NCBI GenBank assembly: GCA_027574665.1
Contig: CM050655.1
Coordinates: 6,758,001-6,822,000 of the forward strand
Length of the DNA stretch: 64,000 bases
Reading direction: 5' to 3'
DNA from: Rhynochetos jubatus
Taxonomy: Eukaryota > Chordata > Aves > Eurypygiformes > Rhynochetidae
Positions 23,553 through 38,004 of this stretch are shown one piece after another. The notes beneath the pieces are model-generated. The model searched no databases. It was not told the origin of the DNA and worked only from the letters and a program-made list of their open reading frames with translations. The position numbers and the translations under genes are program-made. Numbering within the stretch: the stretch's first letter is position 1; the number at the start of each line of letters is the position of its first letter.

Positions 23553-26500
23553 TTATATTTTTAAGATGCCTATTCTAAACATAGCTAGGATCTGTTACGG
23601 GAGTGGTCTGCACAACAAAAATAAGCATAGAACATAACCGTAACAGAATTGGGGTTTATTACTACCATAACAAGAGTGATTAGTCTACTTGTGCAGGATG
23701 ACCATCTGTCTGTTCCTGGGTTCACCATTTGAAAGGATACAGAGAAAAAAAACCATTCAGGTGAAAGTACAGGATAAAGCACTATCCTGGAAAATCTCCC
23801 AGGACACTGAGATCAATCCGTGATTCACAGGGATAACACCAAAGAAAGACAAGTCATCCTGACTTATTTACCTGTTGTTCTGAAATATCTGCATGCTCCA
23901 GCATCTGGTGGTTCTAAAAGATACTCATGAAGAGAGGACAAGTATGTTAGCTGTCTTGCAAAGCTAATGTTTGGAAAAACAGTGTAAGAGAAAAGGCTGC
24001 CTCTACAGCTTTAGGCCTTACGGTGTCATTTGTCCTCCTCATGCTAAGACAAAGGAGTAGACAGTAAAAAAACCTGTTAGACTTTTGCTTTCCTCATACT
24101 TAACTGTTACTAGTTATGAAGACTGTCAAACACCTTATGATTTCTACTGCACCAACAGCACAAGCATTTTCTGTGAAAACTTGTAACAGCTTACACAGGG
24201 CCACATAATAAGAGAAAGTTAAAGAACGTGCACTTTACTGGTCTAGCTCTGTCCAAAGAGCACTTCCCTTCATGCAGCTGTGGAAAACGGGGATTGGCAC
24301 ACAACCACCATACATCAGCAACCAAACAAGATCAAAGCAAGACCTTATCCTGTGAGTGACCTGTTTTATCTTTCAAAGCTTGATATCCCTTTAGCTCTAA
24401 ACAGAACAGAAAACCATTAAGTTTTATTAAAATTCCCAGATTTAGCAAAGTAAAGCCTTCATGCAGCAAACGCGTGTGTGTAAACTCAAGATGTAAACAA
24501 GCTCACCACTTTTAACAGAATTATAGATATAGCTAAAATAAAGCACATGAAACATTATTTAAAGGCTTCAATAAATAACTCAGCTGATTCATGATCTTGT
24601 TTAACCAACATAAATTTGGGCTGCTGCCAAATGAGGCAGTCTTATCCTCAGCTTCCTACTCTGACTGTACTCTAGAGGTTTGGTAGGTTAGATCTGTGGT
24701 GCATGATGATTTAAAGTCAGATCAGTCCCCTGAAGTGACGGCACAAGCACAAAAGTATTAGCAGGAGGGAGACAGCAAAAGGGCTAGGAGCGTCCTGTTT
24801 GGCAGCAACCCCACTGTACATTTACTTTAAGTGACCACAGAACTGCAACCACAACAAAAGAAAAGACATCTTATTTGACTTTGGTTCAGCGTCAGTGGGG
24901 TACAATAAAACATTACACAAAACAAAGTGCCGTGTCATAGAAGAAATGTTTTTTCCTCTTTCTTTACATTCCAAGTTATTAATGAATTGTCTAATCTGTT
25001 TGCATTTTCAAGTGATTTATGTTGCACTACCTAATCTAAAAATTATATTGGAGAGCACACAAGTGAAGAGATGAGGAGAAGTACACTCTCAAGAGATAAG
25101 TGATGAAGATGAAAAGTACTGTATATTTAAAAAAAATGATACAAACATGAATTAAGAAAAAAGAAATCACTGAAGTAAAATACAGTCTGAACTGTGATAC
25201 ATCTTTCAAGTAACTGCAAAATGCCCAAGTATTCTACTTTTGCCTGGTCAAAGTGTCTGGAATGGTTTAAAACCTATTACTAAAGACACCCCATAATATC
25301 AATCTAAGATAAGAAGTGGTTTCACATGATTAATAAAAAGGCAGCACAGATGTAGAAGACTGAAATCCTAGGTGACTTGACTCTTTATTCTTACTGTAAC
25401 TTTCCTCTACCGTTCTTTCCAGGGAGTTCCAGTGAGATCTGCAGGATCAGTGTGGGATTACAGTACTTTTAAACTGAACTGAAGATAAAACGAAGTTTTA
25501 ACAACTGCTCAAGGCCAATTATTGAACCAATAATCTAATAGACATGAGAAAAATTATCTCAAGGACCTCACGTGTCACTAAGCTCTGCTCAGCACAATAA
25601 CGAGTAAGGTGTATATTAAAATTGTCAGACACCTTAAGTATACCATCTCTCCCATTCTGTCCCCACTGTGACTACTTTAAATGAAACTGAAATACGTTTG
25701 TACCTCCACAGAACTCCAACTATTCTTTCTTCCTCTTACCCATAACTTGTTTTTCTAATAAAACAGATTTAGAATGTATCACCTTTATTCCTCCTTTCTA
25801 GACCACTCCCTCTTTTCTCAACAGACAATGTAATAGAAGTCTGGCGGTAATCTTCTCAGCACTTTAAACCGTCCTCCTGATCTGTGCAACACTTCACATG
25901 CTCTAATTTAACTCAATCCTGCGTGCTTCAATTTAGGATTAGATTATCCATCATAATCCAGCCCTGCAGCAGAGTGGTGCAGCTGTGAATATTTACAAAG
26001 CAGCAGCAAAAGGTAATTATTTCCTATCAGACTCATTACTCTCCATTTCAAACATCATTGCCATAAAAACGACTTGCCCAGCCTCTGGATGGCTCTGGGT
26101 CCCGTTTCACCTCCTGTTTTCATGACATGTCTCTAAACAGTTTGTGCTTTTTTCATTCTTGTATGTTCTTAACAGAAGATCACCTCAGTGTTATCTTCCA
26201 TAAACCTTCCACAATGTCAGAAACCAGACTGAGGCATAAAGCCCAACACCTCCGTGAAAGGGGAAAAGAAAGGATAGAAGAAACAAACACAGCAAACTGA
26301 AGTTTAAGAATAGACTTAATACACAAACCCAGCAAAATCAGACAGGGAAGAGAGGGGTCCAGGATCAGGTAACAACCTGAATTTGGGTTGCAACATGACA
26401 TAAGGCTAGGCAGCTAGTAACTCCAAATTCCTCACGCAGCACTGTGCTCCAAACAAACCAAAAAAACCCACAGACTGTAGAGGGGGAAGGAAATAAGGAA

Positions 26501-28731
26501 AAAGGAGAAGCAGAAAAAGAGAAATTCCTGACTTCTCCTAAGGTGCTGAGTAAGGGCTCCACTTGCCTCCAGACACAGAAAGCCACTGGTTCTCTCAGCT
26601 AATGGCCTGTTTTCTATATTGTGTCTGATTTACCAGCTTCTGAGACCAAATCAGTTCAAGAGGCATCTTAATATAAATTACAGCAGAGAAAGGTCACACA
26701 GTGCACAGGCCCACCACTCCTTTCACACAATGCACAACAAAACTGTTTTCACTTAGTTTAGTGAAGCATTTGGCCCTGATTTCATCCATTCAGGTTTTAC
26801 TGATGATCAAGCTTTTCCTTTACTACCTCCTTTCCATGTCCTCTTTCATAACTCTATACCACTTCTTATTTAATTATTTTTTCTGTGCTCACCTCCTCCC
26901 TTGAGGTGCAACTTCCTCCAGTTACTTGCCTGCTACTCCAGCTGGTACCCTGCTCTTTCTTCTTCCCTTATTTACTTCCTCACCTTTCATACCACTGCCT
27001 TCTCCTTCTTCAGAACTCACCCTTTTTTCCCAAGTTACTGGTAATACTGTTTTCACTGAATAATACAGGCAGCATAATATTATACATTTTCACAGAGGTG
27101 CATGTTTAAATGCTTTACTGGATGCTTTTACTGATTGCTAAACTCTATATTAAATTTTAAAATCAAGACTCCAACAGTCAAATGTTGACACCTCACTGGC
27201 CTCTAGAAGGCTGAGAAAAATAAAGCTGCTGTCCTCTACTGTAAGTGAAAGCAGTTAACTGTTTCCTAGGTGAGTTCAAGCCACTATACACAATGTGTGC
27301 ATTCATCCACAACCAATGCTGACTCAAGACTTGTACAACTACCAAGTAGAAATATGAGCATCACTTTTGATTTAGATCTAGTGCAGCTATTAAGTGACTT
27401 TGAAACTGATGACAGTGAGCTGTTGCAGAGTGAGAAACTGAACCAAGTCATTACAAAAACAGCTTACCAAAGCATAACTCAGTCCTGTCCTCTCTTCTCT
27501 TCCTCCGTAGTCTACATGGATATATAGACTACCAGAACAAAAGACAACAAGAAAAAAAATCATATTTCATAGCAAAATCTGTGTTATTACATGAAGCAGC
27601 ATGAACCTCCAGACAAATACAATTCTGAACCCTCCAAAAGATTAAACGCTCTTTAACGAACATGGTACACATTTTCCTTTAAAGTGATATTTAAAACAAG
27701 GAAATTAGGTCTTAATGGGAGAAGTTCCTATTTCCATTGAGAGAGATTGTTCATACAAACCATTTAACCCTCTTTCTAAAGCCACAATTTCTCATACTTT
27801 ACACAAAACCCAAGCTCTAGTTCACATGAAGTTTAAGATTCAGAACCTTATCTCTGGCCTACTCACAACACTGGCCGCAGCACACTACGAGATGTGTAAG
27901 AACAGAAGATTTACAGATGGGATTCTCAGCAAGAACATAGCTTAATCAAATCATACGCATGGGCAAGTCAAAATGCCAAACGCTTGAACACCAGATACTC
28001 CATCAACTTCATTAACTTTGACTAATTATAAAAGACTGAAAGTCCCTATGCTGGCTTCTTAAATACGCTACAGTGCCAGCATGCCCTGTCTCACCAGTGG
28101 CCTTCCAAAACCAAAATGTTGTAATAATCCCATATTAAAATAAAGACAATAAATTAAAATAGATTAAAATAAGAACTTTGCAACAATGAGTAAGTAGGAC
28201 AGATACATCCTAGAACTGTTTAGTCAGATTTGGTTGCTGCAATGGTGCCTGGGTGGCCTTGTGGTGGTTTCTTATCTGAGGGTCAACTCTCAACAGAAAA
28301 AGAGAAGTTCTAGCAACATAAATGACAAGGAGGAACTGATGAAATGAGCTTAAAACCAGTCTCAATAAGGCAATAAATTAAATGTATTGGTCCTAATCCA
28401 GCAAAATAACAAAATACAATGGAACCGGAAAATTTTCTGAGAATTACAGATATGAAACACTGAGGGCAGTTGAGAGCCCTCAAAAATTAACAGCAGTCAG
28501 CAAATAGAGAAGGGATAAAACTCACCTTATTATGGAAAGAGGTTTTCCAGAAAACAAAACTTTTCTAACCAGTCAACTATCTAAAATTTCTGTTGTTATC
28601 ATCCCCTTTCATGTTAGGGGTACAACTTCAGACAATAATACAAAGCAGAAAAAAAATGAAAGTTTGCACATGAAATTAAGATCCTCTTGAAACATAGCAC
28701 ACCAGCTAACATTCTTTTTTTCTCCTTCCAG

Positions 28732-28751
28732 ACCACCAACTTCAGTTTCAG
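28732..28751 (+). other. Microexon-like splice-site pair
   Basis: A strong acceptor (CTTTTTTTCTCCTTCCAG, ending at 28731) is followed only 20 bases later by a strong donor (TTTCAG then GTAAGG). The enclosed 20 bases would form a microexon that is not a multiple of three. No neighbouring exon is identified, so the pair may be a pseudo-exon or chance. Confidence 0.15.
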
Positions 28752-28856
28752 GTAAGGCTGTTCTTACACGTAGAGTCCACCGATTTGAGCAGCTATGCAA
28801 AGTCAGTAGTATATTTTCTTGATTAAGGGATTTGAGTTTGATAAAAATCTCTCTCA

Positions 28857-28912
28857 TCCCCCCTCCCCCCACCCAAAAAAAAAAAAAGAAAAAAAGAAAG
28901 AAAAAGAAATGA
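28857..28912. repeat. C-rich tract followed by A-rich purine tract
   Basis: A C-rich tract (28857-28874) runs directly into about 35 bases of A with scattered G. It is low-complexity sequence, prone to slippage and to indel errors in assemblies. Confidence 0.85.
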
Positions 28913-29287
28913 GACCCTTGATCCATTCTGCTCCTATTTGCACAAGCACTTAAATGCAATCTTAAAATTCATGAGCTACGTACGGAATTGGTAAACTGGA
29001 GCTTAACACATGCACAATAGTAGTGTCTGAAATGTCTCAAATCACAAGCTATACAACTTTCCATTCAACGTGAGAAATTTATCTGACCATCTAATTGCCT
29101 AGAAAGGTATGAAAGAATTCATCTCACAAGCACGGATCCTGTACAAAACTTTCATAGAAAAATTACAACTGAATTAAGATGTACCTACAGAAATGGTCGA
29201 GGTACATGGACATACCACATCATCACAGAAAATTATGTTCAGCGTTATGAGATCACCGCTGACTCGCAGTATTCTGGAAAAGCATGG

Positions 29288-29462
29288 AATCATAATAGAA
29301 TCATAGCATCCCAGGTTGGAAGGGACCTTAAGGATCATCTGGTCCAACCTTTCTTAGATAAAGCACAGTCTAGACAGGTGGCTCAGCACCCTGTCCTGCA
29401 GAATCTTAAAAGTGTCTACTATTGGGGAATCCACTATTTCCCATTATTCCAATGGCAAGTTC
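29288..29462 (-). mobile_element. CR1 LINE 3' end, inverted
   Basis: The + strand reads TAGAATCATAGCATCCCAGG, TTGGAAGGGACCTTAAGGAT, CATCTGGTCCAACCTTTC and later GGGGAATCCACTATTTCC and ATTCCAATGG. This is the reverse complement of the CR1 3' end, so the element lies on the minus strand. About 175 bp are recognisable, with the far part diverged. It belongs to a different CR1 subtype from the 14441 copy, judging by the CACTATTTCC and ATTCCAATGG segments. Confidence 0.85.
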
Positions 29463-32400
29463 TAAGGGAGAGACCATGAGGCTCCCATTCTGTGGCAAGG
29501 TTCAATAAGAACCTCTAACTAGAATGGAGATACCAAAATAGAGGCCTCTGTGTTCTGTTCTATCAACAAATGCTGTGACAGATTAAGAGTGATCACACCC
29601 CCCTAATGTTTGCACAATGAATTGCATAACGTCTGTACACACCCATGGTATAAATCTCAGCTAGCAGACACCTGTCTGAAATCCATGAGAGTTCTGTTTT
29701 TTCCAATAAGGTCCTGTATTTCATTATAGCATGGCTTATAGCATTTACTAGCAATACTCTGCAAGTAGACCTTTCTTGAAAACAGTGACTTTAAATTAAC
29801 TGATAACCATGAACTAATAATGGTTATTACTCAGTTAAAAAAATCAGAAATAATTTGAAAAATAATATTGCTTTTGCCACTTTACAGAAATAGGAATGGA
29901 TAAAGTAATAAAATGGCCTGATGAAGTCATATTGCTGGAAGTATTGGGCCCATGTGTTTGAAACCTATATTCCACCAGAGCAGCAAAATGCTGGAGCAGC
30001 ACCCTGGCAATTTGGCATTCACCTACACACTCATGAATCATTAATCTGAACTTCTGAAATGTCCTCTATTAGAAATGCCTGTCCCTTGGAGCCATTTATG
30101 CATTTAGAGAAAATGAGTTACGATTATGAGCAACAGAGTGAAGAAAGACTGGAAGAACCTAGTAAGTTGAAACAAAGGAATGAGTCAACACTGGGGAAAA
30201 ATCCACTAATACTGGAACTAAGAACTCAAAGCAGAATGAAATACTAAACAGAGCAAAACTTGTAAGCATGTCAAGAACAGATGAAACTAATGCTAGTGTC
30301 AATTAACAGAGCTGTCCCAGCAATTACTAACACTGATTCAATGGAAACATTGCTTCACAATGAGGAATACTGGATACTGAACTAATACTGAACAAAGGGC
30401 AAAATAAAAAGGACTGCATCAGCCTCAGCCAGGCTATGCCTGAACTTTTAACTCAATGACAACATTAATGCAGCTTTGGAATATAAAATCTATCCTAACA
30501 AAACAAACAAACAAACAAACAAACAAACCAACCACCGCAAACTAATGTAGCACATGGCTCACTCCTCAAGATCCCTTAAATTCCATCCATTTATCACTTC
30601 GTTGTTGTTTTTAGGGTGAAGTGCTTTCCATTTCAGCTGTATTTCTTTACCACTCTTTCCAGTAGCAGAAGTCCCTTACATTAAAGAAAAACATCAGAGA
30701 ACTGTAGAAAGCAAAAGTAACTCACCAAAGAAACCTTACAAAGGTCTTAACTCTTGCCTGTTTTAACCTCTTGTTAGCATTCTTTATGTAGGGTTTTTCC
30801 AACATGCTGCATTTGACTAGAAGCCTTGTCAGACCACAAACACTGTATCAGATGAAAGGAATTCTCTCCCTTCTGCTAAACCTTACACTGCTAAATTTAG
30901 ATTGTACTGGAGCAAGAATGAGGTATGTTAAAAATACAACTTTAAATCAAAGTAACTAACCACTGACAGTCTGGATTTACTCACCACTTTTTAACCGAAT
31001 TCAACTTAGAGAAAAATGTGAATACTTACATAAACTTACACCAGCTAAAAGCTCTGTGGCAATCACTGACTGCACTGAATTTAAACATTTTTCTGCCTGC
31101 TAGTAGCTGTTGTACTTCTATTTTGTCTAGATAGAATTTTCTCAGTTTCTCAGAATTCCGAAAGTTGCAGTGACACATAGAATGGTAGATACCGAGCCTT
31201 GTTCAGATCCTCCTTTAATTACACGTGGCACAACGAGATACGAGATCTTTCTCTCCCCAGTATAGGTTAGGGCTGAACTCTTGAATTAAACCTAAACAAA
31301 TGAAAGCAAGAGAGAATTCCAACTACGGCTTTGCGTTACAAAATGTGTTATGCTCCAACTACCCATCTGAGAATTTAAATTGTGTACTTAGCACAGGTTC
31401 TGATAAGCATAGACACGCTGTTGCCTTCAAAGTTCAGTCAACTGCAACCCCCTGCCTCCACTCTCAGAACATCCCTCTTCCTAGATTTTTGACCCTTCTC
31501 TCCATATGTATTTCTTCACTGTCCATTATGTGGTTCTGCAAGGATCAGAAGGTTTTTCATTCCTAATCCATTTTCCTGTCCCTTCACTTTTCTAGACCTG
31601 TATCTACTAGCTAGCCTATTTGCTCTTTGTTGATTACAGAACACCGTAATTCTACATTAACCTTCCTTACAAACTAAGTACTTTTTAGACATTCATTTTC
31701 CTCAAGATAAATTTTGATACCCCTAATATGTAAAAATGTTATACTTTGGTAATGAGATTCAAATGTTTCTAAACCCACTTTCTATTCATGTGGGGTTTAC
31801 ACTGCAATCACAAATTCACAAACTACCAAATACTCATTTCATTTTCTACAGCCAGACAGATTTGTTTCCCATGTACTTATTTAATGAATTTCACTGTCAA
31901 TTAGAACGGTTCGCTGGTGGTGATCAATAAACATTTTGGATATTTACAGAGTAAGCATTATGAAGAACAGCCACAGACTAAAAGGACAGAGGGAAGGAAG
32001 AGACTGTAAGATTTTATTAGCTTAATTAGCAATGGCTTCACAACCTTCATAACTAGAAACACAAATGTTTCTAGTACTTAGTGATTTACTTCCCCCCTCA
32101 CCCCTCCCAGTAACTATCCCACCCTCTTATGCAAGCATCACTTCAATTAAAACCACAACTGAAGCCATTTTTTGAATTTTAGAAGAGAGATGTGTAGGAG
32201 TTGAGGTCTGGGGGAGTTCAGAATCCAAATCAAAGTCAGAAACACGCGTAATCCCTACATTTCAAGTAGGAAAAACCCGAAGTATGAAAAAGCTCCAGAT
32301 ACAGCATGTTATCAAAGACTTGACTGGGATATAGATTTCACATTTTATACTATTTGTTTTTAACGAAACAAACAAAATATTCAGGCAGTGAATATAGTAA

Positions 32401-33475
32401 GTATCTGGACGCACTGAATGGGAAGTGCAAGTGATACAGGATCCTCGATGTGCTCAGATTATGTATCTGCTGGCTACACGCAAACCAAGTGTACTATAGT
32501 GGCCAGCAGGGCTGTGGTACACACATCAAATCCCATGCATCCGAGCCTGTCATTTTTAACAGATCTGTGATTTTCTCAGCTTGACCATCTTCACATATTC
32601 TGACCAAACTGAAGCAGGCTGGCCATGACAGCAAACACTGTTGAACTCCGAAGTGGGATGAGGGCAAAAGATCTTATTGCTAATGACTAAGTAGCATAGG
32701 TGGATTCAAAACCACTGGTGCCACTAGGTGGCCAAATACCCAATTATTCTTTGCTTAGCTGCACGATACAAATTATAAACAGCTATATAAAACTTGTTCG
32801 ACTTAGTGGCTGAAGCCACTCGACAAATGGCACACCTCTGACTGTGGCAGAAAACGGTCAGATTTTACACCACAAATAAACATAATACCTACAAAGCATT
32901 TTGAACCGAGAATTTTCTGCAAAGGGCAGGGCTCAAGGCACAGCACATAAGCAGATCTGATTATATCCATTTTTATCCTTGCAGACAGAGAAGTTGCAGA
33001 AACACTAAAAATCAGAAGAAAGTAAATTATGCAATAGGACATTCTTTTTCTTCTGGGAAACAATATGCTAATTCATGGAGCAAATATGATTTTATCCAGC
33101 CACACAGCATAATACATTTGGAGGTTTCTTCTCATAAGCAGTTCAGGAAGACAGTTATCCACAATAAGGGAAATCAGTACTCCTTAAGTTATCACTCATG
33201 CTTCAGAATCATGTCTTTATGCTCAATTAGCTATCTGCAATTCTTAAGTAAAGATAAGCAATTTAGTCCCGTATTAATGTTCCCAGATTTTTTATACATT
33301 CTGATTGATGCTTCCAGTAAATACTCCATTCACAATTTCTATACTGCATCTACTTCAACCTGGTTCCTTATACAGTGTTTCATAAGAAAATAAAGTCTCA
33401 TTGTAATTAGCCATCTAATATTACAACTGGAATAGAAACACAAAAGAAACACTGACTTTGGGAAAGCAGGAGAAA
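29463..33475. other. Non-coding stretch, no gene recognised
   Basis: This is unique AT-rich sequence, with an (AAAC)n microsatellite at 30499-30528. The open frames are short and unremarkable. Confidence 0.55.
30499..30528. repeat. (AAAC)n microsatellite
   Basis: Six perfect AAAC units are preceded by one variant unit and followed by CCAACC. It is a tetranucleotide microsatellite, likely length-polymorphic. Confidence 0.95.
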
Positions 33476-33490
33476 CCCCCCCCCCCCCCC
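33476..33490. repeat. Poly-C run of 15
   Basis: Fifteen consecutive cytosines are followed by T and three more C. Long C runs are uncommon in AT-rich avian DNA. The length may be unreliable in the assembly. Confidence 0.95.
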
Positions 33491-36400
33491 TCCCATGCAT
33501 CCAGGCTTTCTTCCGCTTCTCAACATCAGCCTGAAACTGTACTTTGAGAATGAGCTGCCACTTACTGACAGGAAACTTGTGAATTCCTAAGTGCAGCATA
33601 ATTGTTCATTCCCTCAATGCAGTAGGTTGCCTTAAGCTTATTCCTTTGCAAAAAATAAAATAAAAAAAAAAACCCACCATGAACAAGAATCACATTAATT
33701 CCAAGAAATCAGCAGAGAATTAGACACAGCTGTATTTCTGAGCATGAATTTCAAAGAGTCAACTCCAACAAGATGAAACAGATCTTTAAGTAAAAGGGAT
33801 TAAAGGAGTAACTTATAAATAATCAATTATATAATTAAGACCTAATGCAAACTACTTTGAAAAAATAATCCTATATCTTAAGTTTTTTACTCTCAACCCT
33901 TTTATTTGGCTTTGCTTAGGTCACATCAAGCTCAGACTGCACCCCAAGCTGCATACCACAAGTTTCAGGAGCGTAAGGTACAAGCCTTCGAAGCAGTCCT
34001 GAAGGCTCGCGCCTTTCAGTTACTGCAGCTCAGGTAACATAAGCTGTGCTGGACACCGTATAGCTCCCAGTCAAGGAGGAGCAAAACACAGTTTAAACCA
34101 GCTTTAGCCTTACTTCCTCAAGGAACAGAGATTTGTTTACCAAAGCCCTGTTTCTACCACGTAATTTCACTCTTCACAGCTAATAAACCTTCAACTGAGC
34201 ATGTCATTTTTTTTCTTCCAGTAAACCTCAACATCCTGAAATTCAGTCCACGTTGAGTGCAATGTAAGGGTTTTTTTATCACTATTGTAATAATAAAATT
34301 TACTTGTGTTTTTTAACACACATTTCAAATAATTATAACAATCACCTAAGACGGAACAACTACATCAGCCATTCTATCCCCCCATAGTTTTAGGAGATCA
34401 CTCTCATGCCTGTGGCGGATGCCCGAAGTTGTGAAATTTGGATCACCACTACAACAGCTACTGTCCTCTATACCTCAAATATTTAACAGCACTTGCTACG
34501 CATTATCCCTGTACTGCTGCCCATGAGGGGCTAAGGCACATGCAGCAGTAATGACACCACATGGCTCACCAGCTTTGTTACCTGAACTGCTGTTTCATTT
34601 ATCATACCTGCCACCACAACCATCTTTTATTTCATAAAAGTACCTTGATTAAGTTTTCTAAATTAGAACATCAAATGAAACGATAGGGTTTTGAAAATAC
34701 AATGGCACCTTAGAATAAGGAAAGCTTAGGAAAGGGCATACAAAGCTAGACTTGAAGGAGCCTTCTCAGTAAACGAACAGGCATTAACAGCAAATACTGG
34801 TGCCGTTATTTCTAAGCCATATTCCTAACTCTCAGCTAAATTTAAAGTGGCAGCTATTAAGATCTGAGAGTACGATATTCATTTAAAACAACCCGATTCT
34901 AGTAAGAATCATTAGGGATAGATAGCAACAAAGAAGGTAGCTGTTCCTGTTGGTTTTTATGAAGTCTCAATTTGCCAGTATCATTTTGCCAACAATAAAG
35001 TAGCCTTCCCTTTTCTACTTCATGCTTCTGAAAGCTATAATTACTTAGACCTTCTAAAGTTGCTTCTATAACCACTTCAATTTCTCCAACTCAGATTATC
35101 GCTAATTTCAAAAACTGGAATGCAACTTAATCACCATTAATAGTGTTTTCAAATTAACATAATTCCTTTTCATTTCTGAGCAATCAGACACAGCCATTTC
35201 CTCCTAAGTAATCCGTAATGGCTTCTGAAGTGTTCTGTTAGCCAGAAACCTGAATTAATTTTTTTTCCTATCAGTATTATAAGGGACTTTCAGATCTCTC
35301 TTCTCTATTGCTGCAGTATCTCAAAACCCAGATATTAACATGGTAAGAGTTCCATGCTGATCTACAAGCTGACATCTTAAAGCTGGGTGGGATTTTGCCT
35401 TACCAAATCCCCACATCAGCTCTGTGACACCAAACAAGTATCGGATAGCAAGCACTGTAAAGTTTCAGGATAACGTCATAACATAAAATAGAAGTTAAGA
35501 ACAACGATGTCTTTCCTACTTTCCAAATCTAATTTACTTTCTCCAAGTGGTCAGTACCAAACAATTCTGGAATGTTCTGTGACTTTTCTGTTTTATCACC
35601 ATATACCCCAAGATTCACATACTACATGACTGTGGATTGCCTAAGACCTTCCTGGACAGGATCTCATCCTCAGAACAACTCTTCCTTCTTCCTACGGTTT
35701 CAACTAAATGTTACTCACACTTCTCTAGGCCATGTTGGGAATATATTCTGGGATGTATTCAGAAGTGCAGCTTCTCAGAACACCATTGTGGTTTACAGTC
35801 ACTAGCTACCATTGGGAAAGTGGTAAATCATTTTCTTGAAGTCATGTCAATTCCCTGCACATCCTATTGATCTGTTGTCTTGCTCTTATTTACATATTTA
35901 TATTTCTGACAATTGCTGGTTCCTCTGATAATGCCAGCCACTGCCAGGAGAGTAATGGTACTCCCATTACTTTTTGATGTCTTCTTTAACAAGAGTGGCC
36001 TCCGACTTGTGCTAATTACAACTTTTGTATCCAGAAGGTATATATAAGGGTGTGTAAGATATATAAAACAATTCAAATCAGAAGACTATGTACAGCCCTG
36101 GCCTAATGGTGCCATTTAATGACCTTATTGGTGCCATTTACACAACGGAGCTAAAAAGGGTGCCTTCAAGCAATGCACTCCACCTCCTATTGGAAGTGTT
36201 CTGTGCAGTACTCCCCACACAGTACTACCAACTTCACTGAGTCTGGATCCATGCTTCCGTATTACTGCCCCAGTGATGTGTTTTTTAAACTATAGCTCCC
36301 TACACTTATCAGCCTCTTCTGTACTCCAGCTGAAGAATCACAACAAGAATGTTTTCTTCTCTACTAGTATGTAAAAATATACCACATTCTTTCTAAAATA

Positions 36401-36682
36401 CTAGGAAAATATAACCTGCAAGCCTAGGTTGAAGGTGTTTTATGGACTGCACATGAGTACTCACAATTTGAGTCATGCATCCCTCTGGAACTCAATTTCT
36501 AACTGCATCATGTCACTCCATAAGCTGCTAAGGCAACACTGACTTGATGCTCTCCTTGAAATGCACCATTCATGGCACCTTCAATGAGACTACACAATCC
36601 AGTCCATACGAAGGCTTCCAAAGCTTTTCTGTAGAAGATCTGACAGTAGATAAAGGATAGAATCCTCACTCACTTCACTGGT

Positions 36683-36780
36683 GTTCTGTTTGTTGTGGTA
36701 ATCATTTTTTGGTTTGTTTGCTTGTGGTTTGGGTTTTTGGTGGGTTTTTGTTTGTTTGGGTTATTTTCATTTTAGTTTTA
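36683..36780. repeat. T/G-rich low-complexity block with GTTT units
   Basis: Repeated GTTT, GGTTT and GGGTTTTTGG motifs occur with almost no C on the + strand. It is a degenerate (GTTT)n-type repeat. Confidence 0.8.
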
Positions 36781-37989
36781 TGTCTTTTCCTTGAATTATT
36801 TTAAACACACTCAAGTGCCTGACTGTGAATTTTAGAAACTGGCTCCCAGAATCTGCCCTTTGCACTGAGTTTACATGCACTCTGATCATAGCAGGGCCTC
36901 ATTTCACATATGCAATCGCTGTGCAACAGGGCCCTGTCAAAGAACTTTATTTCATGCCATTATTTTACATATTTCCTAGGAAGTGGCGATACTGTTTCTG
37001 TCACAGTACAAGTCTGTGTTCCTCACAAGCCAATGCTCATTTTTCAAAAACTGCCAAGATCACCACATGGTTGAGAACTCCAGAATGACAAAGCAAAAGG
37101 CAAAATAATACATTCTGAACTCAAACATAGGAAATAAGGTAAAACATGAAAGTAAACACACTACAATCCAACAGAATTTGCTGTAGTGATTACTAGGAAA
37201 TTAAACAAATACTAAGTAATTAAAAGCTGCAGTTGTCTCCTTCACAAAGCACACTATCTTACATATTAAAAATACATGGCAATATTGTAAATTTAAAAGT
37301 CTAATTTATTTAAAATGACAGACAGACACATGGAAATTTCCATAAAACAAATTGGGAAGCTGACCATATTAAAAACGGTACCTGGGCCAAAGGAGAAAGA
37401 AAAGCAGTGAGTCTTAGAAGATGAATGTGCAAAGGAAGAGAATCTTAATTAGGTATCTAAACTCTTCTTGCTGCATTTATGATTTTATACAGCACTGTGG
37501 GAGATGGAATTCAGAAAGAGAGAGAGGGAGAAAGCATGTCTGACAGAGCATGAGTGAGTGAGCACTAGCACAGGATAAACGGGGGGACGTTCAACCAAAA
37601 ACATCCTACTGATGATACTAAGGTAGGTGGAGGGAGCGATCACAGTGACAAAAGGATTTTCTCCTTTAGCACTACTTTACATTCTGGTAGCTGATCAGTT
37701 AAAGCAGCTGGAACAAAAAAAAGGCACAATATATGAATCTGGTCCAAAAAACAACAGGAGCTGGACCCTAAGTCATTTATAAGGATCCCACTACAGGACC
37801 ACGCGAAAACATAAGATGAGGCAAGAGCCAGTTGACCTTCAAGGAGAAAAGGTGTTCAGTTGTTCACCTGTAAGATTTGCAGACTGTCATGAAGTTTTAG
37901 AAACTATCTCTTCTTACTCTTCCTTCTTCTCTCCTCTTAAGAATAAAATACTGCTACAACAGTACTTTGTTCCCTCTTTCAATTTATGC

Positions 37990-38004
37990 AAAAAAAAAAA
38001 AAAA
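37990..38004. repeat. Poly-A run of 15
   Basis: Fifteen consecutive adenines follow TTTATGC. No retrotransposed gene sequence is recognisable immediately upstream, so it is called a simple homopolymer rather than a retrocopy tail. Confidence 0.9.

Larger units (their letters stand above)
23553..29287. other. Non-coding stretch, no gene recognised
   Basis: This is unique AT-rich sequence. An open frame at 27270-27527 (+, 86 codons) begins right after an acceptor-like CTGTTTCCTAG and has a fairly normal residue mix, but is of chance length and has no recognisable family. A possible 20-bp microexon at 28732-28751 and the C/A tract at 28857-28912 are listed separately. Confidence 0.5.

Noticed and set aside
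27270-27527. Possible terminal exon: acceptor-like CTGTTTCCTAG followed by 86 open codons
   Set aside because: Many frames of this size are expected. No recognised family, no upstream exon, and the nearest AATAAA is about 600 bp away.
37990-38004. A15 run as a possible retrocopy poly-A tail (also 47249-47263)
   Set aside because: No processed-gene sequence upstream and no flanking target duplication was seen. Simple homopolymers are the simpler reading.
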